Assembly: GCF_003284895.1 (NCBI RefSeq)
Contig: NZ_QMDV01000001.1
Span: forward strand, 337,080 to 401,079
DNA: 64,000 nucleotides
Reading direction: 5' to 3'
From: Pontibacter arcticus
Lineage (GTDB): Bacteria > Bacteroidota > Bacteroidia > Cytophagales > Hymenobacteraceae
Shown here: positions 26,475-35,500 of the stretch, piece by piece
How positions within the stretch are numbered: the first letter of the stretch is position 1
Layout of the letters: each line of letters opens with the position of its first letter
Notes under the pieces: model-generated
Databases searched by the model: none
Told to the model about the DNA's origin: nothing
What the model saw: only the letters and a program-made list of their open reading frames with translations
Position numbers and translations under genes: made by a program

Positions 26475-27515
26475 TTACTCCTCAGCAAACAAACCGCCGC
26501 CGGTAACATGCTGCGGCGGAATTTTACCTAAGTGACGGTAAGCAGCTTCGGTTGCTTCGCGGCCGCGGGCGGTGCGCTTAATATAACCTTCCTGAATCAG
26601 GAACGGCTCGTATACTTCTTCGATGGTTTCTGCTTCCTCGCCGCAGGCTGTTGCGATGGTTGAGATACCAACCGGGCCACCTTTATACTTATCGATGATG
26701 CAGGAGAGAATTCGTTTGTCCATATCATCCAAACCGTTGTGGTCTACATCCAGCGCATGCAGAGCAAACTTTGCAATTTCTACGGTGATGGTGCCATCGC
26801 CTTTTATCTGGGCAAAATCGCGGGTACGGCGCAGCAGGTTGTTCGCAATACGCGGTGTGCCACGGCTGCGGCGGGCAATCTCGAAAGCAGCATCATCGTG
26901 TATAGGTGCACCCAGCAGAGCCGACGAACGTTTTACAATGGAAGTTAACAACTCGGCATCGTAATACTCCAAACGGCTGTTAATACTGAAACGGGCACGC
27001 AACGGCGCTGTCAGCAAACCGGAACGTGTGGTTGCACCGATCAGGGTAAACGGATTCAAACTGATTTGTACAGAACGCGCATTAGGACCGGAATCGAGCA
27101 TGATATCGATCTTGTAATCCTCCATCGCCGAGTACAGGTACTCTTCCACGATTGGGTTGAGGCGGTGGATCTCGTCAATGAACAGTACATCGTTTGCATC
27201 GAGGTTCGTGAGCAAACCCGCCAGGTCGCTGGGCTTATCCAGTACCGGCCCGGATGTCATTTTGATGCCTGCGTTCAGTTCAGAAGCAATAATATGCGAT
27301 AGTGTGGTTTTACCCAGGCCCGGAGGTCCGTGCAATAATACGTGGTCCAGCGCTTCGCCACGGCGGCGGGCGGCGAGCACAAATATTTTCAGGTTCTCAA
27401 CAATTTTGGCCTGCCCTGTAAAATCGCTGAAACTGAGCGGGCGCAGCGCTTTATCTATGTCCTTTTCGGCGGGCGACATGTAGTCGTTTTCGCCGGTCAG
27501 ATAATCTTCTCTCAT
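26475..27515 (-). CDS. ruvB: Holliday junction branch-migration helicase RuvB
   Basis: The protein is 346 aa. Walker A is [10 protein letters not shown], Walker B is LFIDEIHRL, sensor 1 lies in [17 protein letters not shown] and the C-terminal winged helix ends in [14 protein letters not shown]. With RuvA and RuvC it moves and resolves Holliday junctions. Neither partner is adjacent, which is common in this phylum. The start [19 protein letters not shown] agrees with family length. Confidence 0.97.
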   Translation of the reverse strand: MREDYLTGENDYMSPAEKDIDKALRPLSFSDFTGQAKIVENLKIFVLAARRRGEALDHVLLHGPPGLGKTTLSHIIASELNAGIKMTSGPVLDKPSDLAGLLTNLDANDVLFIDEIHRLNPIVEEYLYSAMEDYKIDIMLDSGPNARSVQISLNPFTLIGATTRSGLLTAPLRARFSINSRLEYYDAELLTSIVKRSSALLGAPIHDDAAFEIARRSRGTPRIANNLLRRTRDFAQIKGDGTITVEIAKFALHALDVDHNGLDDMDKRILSCIIDKYKGGPVGISTIATACGEEAETIEEVYEPFLIQEGYIKRTARGREATEAAYRHLGKIPPQHVTGGGLFAEE

Positions 27516-27606
27516 GGTATAAGTAATACTTTTTATAAACCGGAAGCGTGTGCAGGTATAATAGATTTATACTTTGTTTCGCTCCATTTACAGCTTCGAA
27601 TTTACG

Positions 27607-27614
27607 TAATTTTG
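27607..27614 (+). promoter_or_regulatory. -7 box (TAATTTTG) upstream of the PLD nuclease gene
   Basis: It matches TAnnTTTG on the plus strand, about 113 bases before the start at 27727. A matching box for ruvB on the other strand may lie at 27640-27647 (TAGATTTG), making this a divergent promoter region. Confidence 0.45.
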
Positions 27615-27726
27615 CTAATTATTTTATACTTTTATTATACAAATCTAACCTTATTAGCAAAGCATTTGCCATAGCTTTACTTTAAGAGAACCAAGAGTAA
27701 CTTACGGCGGCTAAAATAAGAAATAC

Positions 27727-28233
27727 ATGCACCCAAGTCATCAAAAAATTACCAGTCATGCTTTTTTCAGTCCGGGAGATGCTTGCCTGAACGCTATCAT
27801 CAGCGCTATCGAAGCAACCAGGAAAACGATGAAGATCTGTGTTTTTACGATCAGTGACGACCGTATTTCGGAAGCCATTGTGCTGGCTCACCGGCGCGGC
27901 GTACGTATCAAGATCATTACGGATAATACAAAACTGCATGATATGGGCTCCGATATAAGGGAATTAGCTGCAAAAGGCCTGCATGTGCGCATCGATAAAA
28001 CACGCAGCCACATGCACCATAAGTTTGCCATTTTCGACGAAGCCAGCGTACTGACCGGCAGCTACAACTGGACCCGAAGCGCCGCCCTCTACAACCACGA
28101 AAATGTACTGATAACCGATAACATCAGTATTGTGCAGGACTACAGCCGGGAGTTTGACAGGCTTTGGGAAAGTATGATTTCCTACAAACCACAAGGAAAA
28201 TTCAGAGACCAACCTGACGAAGAAATCAGCTAA
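27727..28233 (+). CDS. Phospholipase D-like nuclease, single HKD motif
   Basis: The protein is 168 aa. One HxKxxxxD motif (His97, Lys99, Asp104 in HHKFAIFD) is followed by the typical GSYNWTRSA. A single HKD and short length match Nuc-type endonucleases, which act as dimers. There is no signal peptide, so it is probably cytoplasmic, unlike exported Nuc. The closest functional neighbour is ruvB on the opposite strand. A role in DNA or RNA processing is inference. Confidence 0.85.
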   Translation: MHPSHQKITSHAFFSPGDACLNAIISAIEATRKTMKICVFTISDDRISEAIVLAHRRGVRIKIITDNTKLHDMGSDIRELAAKGLHVRIDKTRSHMHHKFAIFDEASVLTGSYNWTRSAALYNHENVLITDNISIVQDYSREFDRLWESMISYKPQGKFRDQPDEEIS

Positions 28234-28264
28234 AACGGCCTTGACCATTGTTACTTAAAGTATA

Positions 28265-28292
28265 AAAGGCAGCCACTTTCGTAGCTGCCTTT
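28265..28292 (+). terminator. Terminator after the PLD nuclease gene
   Basis: Arms AAAGGCAGC and GCTGCCTTT have a 10-base loop. An AAGTATAA word lies directly before the stem. Confidence 0.75.
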
Positions 28293-28303
28293 GTTGTAAT
28301 AAG

Positions 28304-28335
28304 TCCTCCCCTGTTTTTAGGGGAGGATTGGGAGG
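28304..28335. repeat. Short relative of the C/G-tract repeat
   Basis: TCCTCCCCT (28304-28312) and AGGGGAGGA (28319-28327) form a hairpin, followed by TTGGGAGGGG. The composition resembles the arms at 6238 and 26371. It lies between two convergent genes and could also terminate the minus-strand dehydrogenase gene. Confidence 0.5.
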
Positions 28336-28337
28336 GG

Positions 28338-29516
28338 TTATTTAAACGCCTGAATGCCGGTAATATCGGCACCTGTTATCAGCAAATGAATATCGTGCGT
28401 TCCTTCGTAAGTGATCACAGATTCCAGGTTCATCATGTGGCGCATGATCGGGTACTCGCCTGTAATGCCCATACCGCCGTGTATCTGACGAGCAATCTGG
28501 GTGATGCGCAGCGCCATGTCTACGTTATTGCGTTTGGCCATCGATATTTGCTGGGTAGTGGCTTTGCCTTCGTTCATGAGCATGCCTAAGCGCCAGGCCA
28601 AAAGCTGTGCTTTGGTAATTTCAGTCAGCATTTCGGCCAGTTTTTTCTGTGTCAGCTGGAATGCGCCAATTGGTTTATCGAATTGAATGCGCTCTTTGCT
28701 ATACTTCAGAGCCGATTCGTAGCAATCGATGGCAGCACCAATTGCACCCCACGAAATGCCATAACGGGCAGAGTCCAGGCAACCAAGTGGTCCTTTTAAG
28801 CCATCTATGTTCGGTAACAGGTTTTCTTTGGGTACTTTCACGTTATCAAAAACCAGTTCGCCGGTACAGCTGGCGCGTAAGCTCCATTTGTTGTGTATCT
28901 CTGGCGTTGTAAAGCCTTCCATGCCGCGCTCCACAATTACGCCTTTAATGCGGCCTTCATCGTTCTTCGCCCATACTACCGCTACCTGGCACTCCGGCGA
29001 GTTAGAAATCCACATTTTAGCACCGTTCAGCAAATAATGGTCGCCCATGTCTTTGATGGTGGTCATCATGCCGCCTGGGTTTGAGCCGTGGTCCGGTTCT
29101 GTTAAACCAAAGCAGCCCAGCCACTCGCCGCTGGCCAGTTTCGGTAGGTATTTATTGCGTTGCTCCTCAGAGCCATACTTGTAGATGGGGTACATGACCA
29201 AAGAGCCCTGCACCGATGCCGTAGAACGCATACCGGAGTCGCCGCGCTCGATTTCCTGCATGATAATGCCATAGCTGATATAATCGAGGCCGCCCCCGCC
29301 ATACTCGGTTGGTATAGTCGGGCCGAAAGCACCTACATCGCCAAACTTCTTTACAATTTCGGAAGGGAAATGTGCATCCTGCGCCCATTGTTCGATGTAA
29401 GGAGAAATTTCACGCTTCACAAAATCGCGCATTGTCTGGCGGATCAGTCTGTGTTCCTCGGTCAGGAGGTCGTCTATGTTATAATAATCAGGCGCGCCGG
29501 TAGATTCGTAAGCCAT
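28338..29516 (-). CDS. Acyl-CoA dehydrogenase, glutaryl-CoA dehydrogenase-like
   Basis: The protein is 392 aa. GCFGLTEPDHGSNPGGM and WISNSPECQVAVVWAK bind FAD and substrate. SVITYEGTHDIH carries the catalytic Glu at about position 371. IHGGMGITGEYPIMRHMMNLE matches glutaryl-CoA dehydrogenases, which oxidise and decarboxylate glutaryl-CoA to crotonyl-CoA in lysine and tryptophan breakdown. An ALDH7-type enzyme at the right edge could also belong to lysine catabolism. The substrate remains an inference. Confidence 0.88.
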   Translation of the reverse strand: MAYESTGAPDYYNIDDLLTEEHRLIRQTMRDFVKREISPYIEQWAQDAHFPSEIVKKFGDVGAFGPTIPTEYGGGGLDYISYGIIMQEIERGDSGMRSTASVQGSLVMYPIYKYGSEEQRNKYLPKLASGEWLGCFGLTEPDHGSNPGGMMTTIKDMGDHYLLNGAKMWISNSPECQVAVVWAKNDEGRIKGVIVERGMEGFTTPEIHNKWSLRASCTGELVFDNVKVPKENLLPNIDGLKGPLGCLDSARYGISWGAIGAAIDCYESALKYSKERIQFDKPIGAFQLTQKKLAEMLTEITKAQLLAWRLGMLMNEGKATTQQISMAKRNNVDMALRITQIARQIHGGMGITGEYPIMRHMMNLESVITYEGTHDIHLLITGADITGIQAFK

Positions 29517-29549
29517 AGTTCTGTTTTAAGATGTTGGAATGAGTAGATG

Positions 29550-29557
29550 CAAAGTTA
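29550..29557 (-). promoter_or_regulatory. -7 box (TAACTTTG) for the acyl-CoA dehydrogenase gene
   Basis: It matches TAnnTTTG on the minus strand, 34 bases before the start codon. Confidence 0.6.
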
Positions 29558-29696
29558 GAATTTTCGGGTAAAGTAGCTATTTATAACGCCACAAAAAGAA
29601 ATCAGCACCCAGAAGTCTTCGGCAAAGTATAAACCGGACAGAATAGCTCCGACTGGAAAGCATTGTCTCTTCCAAAGTATAAATCATCCTCAAAAC

Positions 29697-29727
29697 AAAA
29701 AGCCCCACCAGTGAGGCAGGGCTTTTT
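29697..29727 (-). terminator. Terminator for the TonB-dependent receptor gene
   Basis: Arms AAAAAGCCC and GGGCTTTTT (29697-29705, 29719-29727) sit about 27 bases beyond the receptor stop codon. The 29558-29696 gap also holds two AAGTATA words. Confidence 0.75.
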
Positions 29728-29753
29728 TACGTAATCAATAATTCTATCTAACA

Positions 29754-32210
29754 TTAAAACTTTACTCCAAACGAAAGTAAAAAGTTGCGTGTAGCCTGCG
29801 GATAATAAAAATTATAATCGCTGCGGGCAGGCAGGTTGTCGAACCTGCTGCTGTACGTATACCCGTTAGCCTCATACTTGGTATTAAGTACGTTATTAAC
29901 CAGCAGGGCAATTTCCATTTCGTTCACAAAAACCGGTTTTAAAGTATAGCGCAGGCGCAGGTCGGCTACCTGGTAACCGTTCAGTTTGCGGTTTTCGCTG
30001 CTGGTGTTATCTAAATATTGCTTGCTTACGGTTTTATAAATAAAGGCCGCTCTTAAGCCTGTCACCGGTTGTACTTCCAGTAAATGCGACGAGATGATTT
30101 CCGGAGAAAAAGCAATGTCTGCTTCTTTGTAAATAGTTACTTCCTCGCCGGACGGGTTGTAATCCTGGTCGTTGTCGTAGCTGTAAACTGTTTCCGAGTA
30201 ATTTCTGATCTTGTTACGACTAACGGTCAGGTTGCTGCCCAGCGTTACCAGTTTGTGCAGTTGTACCTGGGCTGCCAGTTCGAGGCCGGTGCGGTAGCTG
30301 TTTTTGATGTTGGTACGCAATCCTGTTCCTACATCGTTCAGCTGGCCGGTTAGCACCAGTTGGTTTTTGTAATCCATGTAGTAAAAGTTGGCATCGAAGG
30401 TAAAAGGCATACTTCCGTTACGGCGCAAACGGTAACCGGCTTCCCAGTTGTAAAGCGTTTCCGGTTTTGGCGTGATGCCGTTCTGCTCATCGGATTGGGT
30501 ACGGTCTGTAAAATCTGAGCGGACCGGCTCGCGGTTGCCTACGGCAAAGGAGGCATATATACTTTGGTTCTCATTTAAAGTATAAGTTGCGCCGGCTTTC
30601 GGGTTGATAAAGTTGTAACTCGCTTGCTGCGTTACGTCGCGGTTATCATCATCGGTGCCTTCGAGTTCGTAATTAACGGTGCGGTACTGCAAATCTCCGA
30701 ATAAACTCAGGTCTTCGGTTAACTGGTACGTTGCTTTCCCGAAAATATTGAAATCGGTTTTAAGGGCGTTTCCAAAGTAATAACGCTGCCGTATCTGGCT
30801 GTTGGATGCGTAACGCGCCCAGATAATTTCGCCGTAATGGTCGCCATCATACTGGTTGACAGCGCCGCCGAGCGTTGCGTCCAGTTTGCCATTTTCCGAA
30901 GTATAATTTAACGCATACGTAGCGCCGTAAAAATAATTATCGAGCCACTTCTGCCGGATCAGGTCGGTGCGCGTTATACTTTCTGTACCTAGTACAACCG
31001 GTGCCAGGCCGTAATTAGCTAACCGCTGAGACTCTTTGTACTGCTCGTAATAGCCACGCCCACGGGTAAAATGGAACGCGCCGCCCAGGTTAAGCCGTGG
31101 TGCCAGATCTTTGGAGTAATGCAGTTGGTAATGGTCCTGCTGGTAGTTGTCGGTTTCGTTGTCGTAAAAGGCTTCGTTTCCGTTGGCATCGGTGTACAAA
31201 CCAGTGGAGTTATAGGTGCGGTCGGTTTCCAGTTTGCTCTCCTCCAGTCCGTTCCAGGCCTGGTATGTTTTTTCCTGACCCGAGAAGGTAATGAATTTCA
31301 GCATACCGGTTTTGCCATGATAGCCCGCCGAGAAATAATAGGACTTCAGATCAGAGAAAGCGCGGTCGATGTAGCCATCCGAGGATACTTTAGACAGGCG
31401 GCCATCTACTGTAAATTTATCGTTCAGCAAGCCGGAGCCAAACGAAACGGTGTGTTTCCAGGTGTTGAAAGAGCCGTATGTGTTCTGCGTTTCGGCGTAC
31501 GCTTCGCGGTTCAGGCCCATGGTCCGGATATTCATACTTGCTCCGAAAGCGCCGCCGCCGTTTGTAGATGTTCCTACGCCGCGCTGCACCTGTATATCCT
31601 GGATAGAAGACGCCAGATCAGGCATGTTCACGAAGAAAGCACCATGGCTCTCGGCATCGTTCACCGGAATACCGTTTACTGTCACATTGATGCGCGTAAT
31701 ATCGGACCCACGGATGCGAATGCCTGTATAGCCCACGCCAGCGCCTGCGTCAGAATTTACCACTACAGAAGGTGTTCGTTCCAATAAATAAGGCAGATCC
31801 TGCCCGAAATTCTGTTCTGCGATCTGCTCTTTAGTAACGTTGGTAAAAGTGGTTCCTGTTTTTTCGTTTGCCCGGATGGCTGATACTACTACCTCGCCTG
31901 CCTGCAGCGAGGCGCGCTGTAAATGTACTTCGAATAAGCCGGTTTGCGGCAGGGTAACTGTTACCTGTTTTTTATCGAACCCTACAAAACTGACCTGTAA
32001 CGTATAAGTTCCGGCCTGCAGCTCCTGGAATTCGAAAAGGCCGTTGGCATCTGATACGGTGCCTTTGCCCGCACCTTGGAGTTGGATGGTAGCGCCTGCC
32101 AGCAGTTCGTTTTTAGCTGCATCGCGTACCTGGCCGCTCAGAGTATACTGGGCAAGCAACTGCAATGGAAACAGCAAAGTAGCCGCCATTACAAAAAGTA
32201 ATTTTTTCAT
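29754..32210 (-). CDS. TonB-dependent outer-membrane receptor, probable thiamine uptake
   Basis: The protein is 818 aa. The signal peptide (1-20) is followed by a carboxypeptidase-regulatory-like domain (about 21-100; LSGQVRDAAKNELLAGATIQ), a plug (about 115-235; RIRGSDITRINVTVNGIPVND) and a 22-strand-type barrel ending in a terminal Phe (SFGVKF). Receptors of this class import ligands using TonB energy. The leader holds a TPP riboswitch, so the likely ligand is thiamine or a derivative. In Bacteroidota such THI-controlled receptors are a described thiamine-uptake class. A PnuC/PnuT-family transporter lies 2.6 kb upstream. Confidence 0.9.
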   Translation of the reverse strand: MKKLLFVMAATLLFPLQLLAQYTLSGQVRDAAKNELLAGATIQLQGAGKGTVSDANGLFEFQELQAGTYTLQVSFVGFDKKQVTVTLPQTGLFEVHLQRASLQAGEVVVSAIRANEKTGTTFTNVTKEQIAEQNFGQDLPYLLERTPSVVVNSDAGAGVGYTGIRIRGSDITRINVTVNGIPVNDAESHGAFFVNMPDLASSIQDIQVQRGVGTSTNGGGAFGASMNIRTMGLNREAYAETQNTYGSFNTWKHTVSFGSGLLNDKFTVDGRLSKVSSDGYIDRAFSDLKSYYFSAGYHGKTGMLKFITFSGQEKTYQAWNGLEESKLETDRTYNSTGLYTDANGNEAFYDNETDNYQQDHYQLHYSKDLAPRLNLGGAFHFTRGRGYYEQYKESQRLANYGLAPVVLGTESITRTDLIRQKWLDNYFYGATYALNYTSENGKLDATLGGAVNQYDGDHYGEIIWARYASNSQIRQRYYFGNALKTDFNIFGKATYQLTEDLSLFGDLQYRTVNYELEGTDDDNRDVTQQASYNFINPKAGATYTLNENQSIYASFAVGNREPVRSDFTDRTQSDEQNGITPKPETLYNWEAGYRLRRNGSMPFTFDANFYYMDYKNQLVLTGQLNDVGTGLRTNIKNSYRTGLELAAQVQLHKLVTLGSNLTVSRNKIRNYSETVYSYDNDQDYNPSGEEVTIYKEADIAFSPEIISSHLLEVQPVTGLRAAFIYKTVSKQYLDNTSSENRKLNGYQVADLRLRYTLKPVFVNEMEIALLVNNVLNTKYEANGYTYSSRFDNLPARSDYNFYYPQATRNFLLSFGVKF

Positions 32211-32281
32211 TTAAAAAAGTAAGAAAATTGAAACATACAGAACCACCAGGGGTCGGCATCCTGCTATAAAATGTTTCCCTC

Positions 32282-32356
32282 GTTTTCCCTTCGCCGGCAT
32301 TACCCGGATCAGGTTCAATGGGTATGATCTCAGCCCGTTATTATAAGGCACCCCTA
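32282..32356 (-). promoter_or_regulatory. TPP riboswitch (THI element)
   Basis: On the minus strand the conserved blocks appear in order: GGGGTGCC, GGCTGAGA, ATACCC, GAACCTGATC, GGGTAATGCCGGCG and AGGGAA. These are the hallmarks of the thiamine-pyrophosphate aptamer. It sits between the -7 box and the receptor ATG, with about 70 bases left for the expression platform. No strong terminator hairpin is obvious in that gap, so control may act on translation. Confidence 0.95.
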
Positions 32357-32364
32357 AACTGCTG

Positions 32365-32372
32365 CAAAGGTA
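32365..32372 (-). promoter_or_regulatory. -7 box (TACCTTTG) driving the TPP riboswitch
   Basis: TACCTTTG followed by CAGCAG is a perfect TAnnTTTG match. Transcription would start right at the 5' edge of the riboswitch. Confidence 0.75.
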
Positions 32373-32590
32373 GGGCGTTTTTTGGGAGAATAAAAAGGAG
32401 AAATTGTAGTAAGGCGAAATAACTCGTAACACCGGGCAAAAGGCGCCTGTATTTTTTCTGCTTTATAGGATAACCCCTTGCCCGCAACCTACGTTGAAAT
32501 CTATAATAGGCATGATTTCCTGCAAGTATAAACTTCGCCTTGCCCCAAATCGCTGCCCGCCTAAACCTAATTTAGTTAAGTGTAAACGCA

Positions 32591-32839
32591 ATGATGATCA
32601 GCATTTTATACACGTTGGCCTTACTTACGATACTGGCATATTATGCATTCTCGCCTCAAAAGCAGCTTAAACGTCCGCCTACCTCGGGCAACGACGATGA
32701 CGGCGGCGAACCGCTTGGCGATGACCTGCCAGATCTTGACCTACCGCCCGGCATATCATTACCTATAAATGATTTCGAACCGGAATACGCCCCCTTGCGA
32801 CTTACTTTTCTGCGGATGCCTGAGCCTTCGCTAAACTAA
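32591..32839 (+). CDS. Small membrane-anchored hypothetical protein (82 aa)
   Basis: An N-terminal hydrophobic helix (about 2-21, MISILYTLALLTILAYYAF) is followed by an acidic, Pro/Asp/Gly-rich tail (DLPDLDLPPGISLP). No known domain is seen. A very strong terminator 13 bases after its stop codon supports a real transcript. The single-helix-plus-acidic-tail design resembles the 53-aa MetS-like protein at 2470, but no transporter is adjacent. Confidence 0.6.
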   Translation: MMISILYTLALLTILAYYAFSPQKQLKRPPTSGNDDDGGEPLGDDLPDLDLPPGISLPINDFEPEYAPLRLTFLRMPEPSLN

Positions 32840-32852
32840 TTTACCTGTAAGC

Positions 32853-32896
32853 AAAAAAATCCCTGCTACTTCTTAAAGTGTAGCAGGGATTTTTTT
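32853..32896. terminator. Bidirectional terminator between small gene and epimerase gene
   Basis: Perfect 17-bp arms (32853-32869, 32880-32896) with A and T runs at the ends can serve the plus-strand small gene and the convergent epimerase gene. Confidence 0.85.
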
Positions 32897-32924
32897 GTGT
32901 GCTTAGGGCACTGCGTTTATACTT

Positions 32925-33800
32925 TTAGAAAACGGTTATTGAGAAGGTCCGCTCAAAGGTTTCGGCAGGGCGCAGCGCGTTTATACCTTCTTTTTCCTGT
33001 AGCTCGCCGCTATCACCTACGCTGCTGGCAATACCGCACCATGGCTCGATGCACACGTAAGGCGACGGCCCCGGCTTAGCCCAGATACCTAAGTATGGAA
33101 AACCTTCAAAAGCCAGCTCAATGCGCCGCTGGTTGGTACGGTTGGCTAAGGTTACTTTTTCTGATTTCGGGTTTTTGAAGACAATCGCGTCTTTATCAAA
33201 GTATGAATGCTGTAAAGGCAGGATATTAGTTTGGTCCAGCAGCAACTCGGCTTCTCCGTTCAGTAAACCGTTTTCGTTTAACAAATAGCGACTCAGAGTT
33301 TCTTCGTGTTCAAACTCCAGGTAATAATCCTCATACTTTTCGTTGGGGTAAAGCGGGACGTTAAAACCCGGATGCGCGCCCAAACCAAAGTATAACATCT
33401 GCTTATCGGTATTTGTGAGCTGGTAGGTAACAAAAAGCTTATTCTCTTCGAGGCGGTACGCGATCAGGAAACGAAACTCGAATGGGTAAACAGCCAGTGT
33501 TTCGTCATCATACTTCAGCTGGAAAACGAGTTTGTTTTTAGACGAATCTATTAATTCGAACTCGCGGTGCCGCGCGAAACCGTGGCGCGGTAACTGGTAC
33601 GTTTTCCCCTCAAAAGTATAGGCCTGGTTTGGAAGCTCGCCTACCACCGGAAACAGGTTGGGTGCATGTGCGGCCCATACAGCAGGATCGGCCTGCCAGA
33701 TCAGTTCCAGGTTTTCGTCTGTTTTAATGAAGTGCTGCAATTCGGCTCCCAGGCTCTCGACTGCCACCTTAAAAGTATCGTTCTGAAGAAAGTATAACAT
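32925..33800 (-). CDS. Aldose 1-epimerase family protein
   Basis: The protein is 291 aa. It shows the galactose-mutarotase fold pattern: ELIWQADPAVW near the N-terminus, RHGFARHREFE with the catalytic-type His, GAHPGFNVPL with the second His, and ICIEPWCGI-type ending (VCIEPWCG). Family members interconvert anomers of sugars, and LacX-like members act on unknown sugars. It lies 8 bases after the kinase-like gene and probably shares its transcript, with no obvious functional link. Confidence 0.85.
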   Translation of the reverse strand: MLYFLQNDTFKVAVESLGAELQHFIKTDENLELIWQADPAVWAAHAPNLFPVVGELPNQAYTFEGKTYQLPRHGFARHREFELIDSSKNKLVFQLKYDDETLAVYPFEFRFLIAYRLEENKLFVTYQLTNTDKQMLYFGLGAHPGFNVPLYPNEKYEDYYLEFEHEETLSRYLLNENGLLNGEAELLLDQTNILPLQHSYFDKDAIVFKNPKSEKVTLANRTNQRRIELAFEGFPYLGIWAKPGPSPYVCIEPWCGIASSVGDSGELQEKEGINALRPAETFERTFSITVF

Positions 33801-33808
33801 AGTTGGTT

Positions 33809-34336
33809 TTACAAAAGATTGTGTTCTCGGAGCAGGGCATCCACGTGTTCCTGCGCCAGTTGTTCGCGGGCTTGCTCGTGGCCTGTTATCTCTACAAACC
33901 TAACGCCCAGTTGCTGTAATTCGCGTTTGTACCAGTCGTAAAAAAACTGGCGCAGGTGCGGGTGCTCGCGTTGCGGATCAGGCTCCCAGGGCAAATCAAC
34001 GCCCATGAGCAGGTAAAGGTTATAGGCTTGCTGCTGTAATTTTTCTTCGATCCAGTCGGGGCAATGGCCAAAAGCGTGTTTGCTCCATATTTTAAGTACC
34101 AGCAGATCGGTATCGCAAAATAAAAGTTTGCGGGCCTGTTGGGCTGTTTCGGCTTCCAGGGCCAGTTGGCCGCGGGCAATGGCTTCGATGTCTTTTAAAG
34201 TATAAGCGCGGCCCAGATGCCCGATATACTGCCGTGCATACTCGGGCACCCAAGCGGTTTGATAGTGTGCGGCCAGCTTTTGAGACAACGTGGATTTACC
34301 TGTAGACTCCGGACCGGTAATGGCAATTTTCAACAT
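33809..34336 (-). CDS. NadR-like P-loop kinase (ribosylnicotinamide-kinase fold)
   Basis: The protein is 175 aa. The P-loop GPESTGKS (8-15) and EYARQYIGHLG are typical of the kinase domain of NadR. FCDTDLLVLKIW includes the likely acidic catalytic pair. Stand-alone copies of this domain accompany PnuC-family vitamin transporters in Bacteroidota and trap the imported vitamin by phosphorylation. Here the nearest such transporter is at 34763-35398 on the same strand. The nearby TPP riboswitch makes thiamine a possible substrate instead of nicotinamide riboside. That is inference. Confidence 0.8.
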   Translation of the reverse strand: MLKIAITGPESTGKSTLSQKLAAHYQTAWVPEYARQYIGHLGRAYTLKDIEAIARGQLALEAETAQQARKLLFCDTDLLVLKIWSKHAFGHCPDWIEEKLQQQAYNLYLLMGVDLPWEPDPQREHPHLRQFFYDWYKRELQQLGVRFVEITGHEQAREQLAQEHVDALLREHNLL

Positions 34337-34423
34337 AAAGTAACAATACTGCTGCGGTGCGCCTTAAAGGTAGGTATTTGAAATGTGATTCTGGCAGCCG
34401 GCGTACGCTCGAAAAGTATGGGC

Positions 34424-34453
34424 AAAAAAAAAGCTGCCCGTTCTGGGCAGCTG
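34424..34453 (-). terminator. Terminator after the 58-aa gene
   Basis: Arms AGCTGCCC and GGGCAGCT (34432-34439, 34445-34452) are followed on the minus strand by nine T residues, starting 5 bases after the stop codon. Confidence 0.85.
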
Positions 34454-34457
34454 GTCT

Positions 34458-34634
34458 CTAACTTTCCGAAAAACTATATCCGAAAAAGTTATAGACTTTG
34501 ATGATCTTAGGATTTTGATCGCCTTGTTGTGCAAAACAGACTTGTTTAGGATTTTCGTCCGGAGACTCGTATCCCCATTTCATCCGGTTTACATACTTTA
34601 ATTCTTCAGGCAATTCGAGTTTACGTTTTTGCAT
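34458..34634 (-). CDS. Small hypothetical protein (58 aa)
   Basis: An ATG frame starting MQKRKLELPEELKYVNRMKW encodes 58 soluble, charged residues with one Cys and aromatic residues near the end (VYNFFGYSFSES). It ends directly before a strong intrinsic terminator and lies 128 bases downstream of the PnuC/PnuT-like gene on the same strand, so it is probably the last gene of that unit. I do not recognise the family, and it has no signal or membrane helix. Confidence 0.65.
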   Translation of the reverse strand: MQKRKLELPEELKYVNRMKWGYESPDENPKQVCFAQQGDQNPKIIKVYNFFGYSFSES

Positions 34635-34762
34635 GGTGCTACAGGGTTACACTGTTGAACATGTCAGCCTTATATCGGAGGCTTAGCCCGAAGTAAATCA
34701 CATTAGAATTGTACGCAAACCTAAGCCCTCAGATTAGAACAAAACCAAGTATATACAGCACG

Positions 34763-35398
34763 CTAACAAGCATTTAATGGTGTAACAGCGTTTTGAGATT
34801 GTATATATTCTTTTTTCCAGTCGATATATCCTTTGGTAGCCAATATCAGGAAAACAAAGTATAGAAAGCTGGTTAGATAGAGATCTTTATAATAATAAAT
34901 ACCTACGTATACAGCATCCACGGCCAGCCAGAGTAACCAGTTTTCCAGTTTTTTGCGGGCCATCATCCAGTACCCGATAAGGCTAACTGCTGTTGTAGCC
35001 GAATCAATGTAAGATAGGTCGGCGTTCGTGAAATTCTCAAGAAAGTAGCCCAGTACTGCTGTAAACAAAACACCCAGTATAGCCGAAAGTATAAATTCCT
35101 GTTTGGTAATCCTGCTCACTTTTATTTCAGAATGGTTTTTGCCTCCGTAGCGCCAGCTGTACCACCCGTAAATGCTTGTAAAGAAATAAAAAATCTGCAG
35201 CCCCATATCAGCATACAGGCGCACGTCATAAAATATCCAGACATACATGGCCACACTTACTAAACCCAGCAGCCACGTACCAATGTGCTGTTTAGCTGCC
35301 AGCCACACGCCGGCTATACCTGTAATTACCCCAATTACTTCTACCAGGCTCATGGCCTGCAGTGCTTCTGTTAAATTATTCAGGATATCTGTTATCAT
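34763..35398 (-). CDS. PnuC/PnuT-family vitamin transporter
   Basis: The protein is 211 aa with about seven hydrophobic helices and many aromatic residues, as is usual for this family. GWYSWRYGG and NWLLWLAVDAVYVGIYYYKDLYLTS match the paired substrate-site helices of Pnu transporters. They move nicotinamide riboside (PnuC), thiamine (PnuT) or riboflavin (PnuX) across the inner membrane by facilitated diffusion followed by phosphorylation. A TPP-controlled outer-membrane receptor 2.6 kb away favours PnuT, but no riboswitch precedes this gene itself. Confidence 0.85.
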   Translation of the reverse strand: MITDILNNLTEALQAMSLVEVIGVITGIAGVWLAAKQHIGTWLLGLVSVAMYVWIFYDVRLYADMGLQIFYFFTSIYGWYSWRYGGKNHSEIKVSRITKQEFILSAILGVLFTAVLGYFLENFTNADLSYIDSATTAVSLIGYWMMARKKLENWLLWLAVDAVYVGIYYYKDLYLTSFLYFVFLILATKGYIDWKKEYIQSQNAVTPLNAC

Positions 35399-35435
35399 AC
35401 TTGCTTCTGCTTTCGTAGCAGACCATCTGATTTTG

Positions 35436-35443
35436 TAAGTTTG
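35436..35443 (+). promoter_or_regulatory. -7 box (TAAGTTTG) for the rhodanese gene
   Basis: It matches TAnnTTTG followed by CAGCC, 57 bases before the start at 35501. Confidence 0.55.
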
Positions 35444-35500
35444 CAGCCTGATTGAATAATGGCCGGCTTCGTAAAAAGGCTGGTGTAAAGATAAAGAGTT

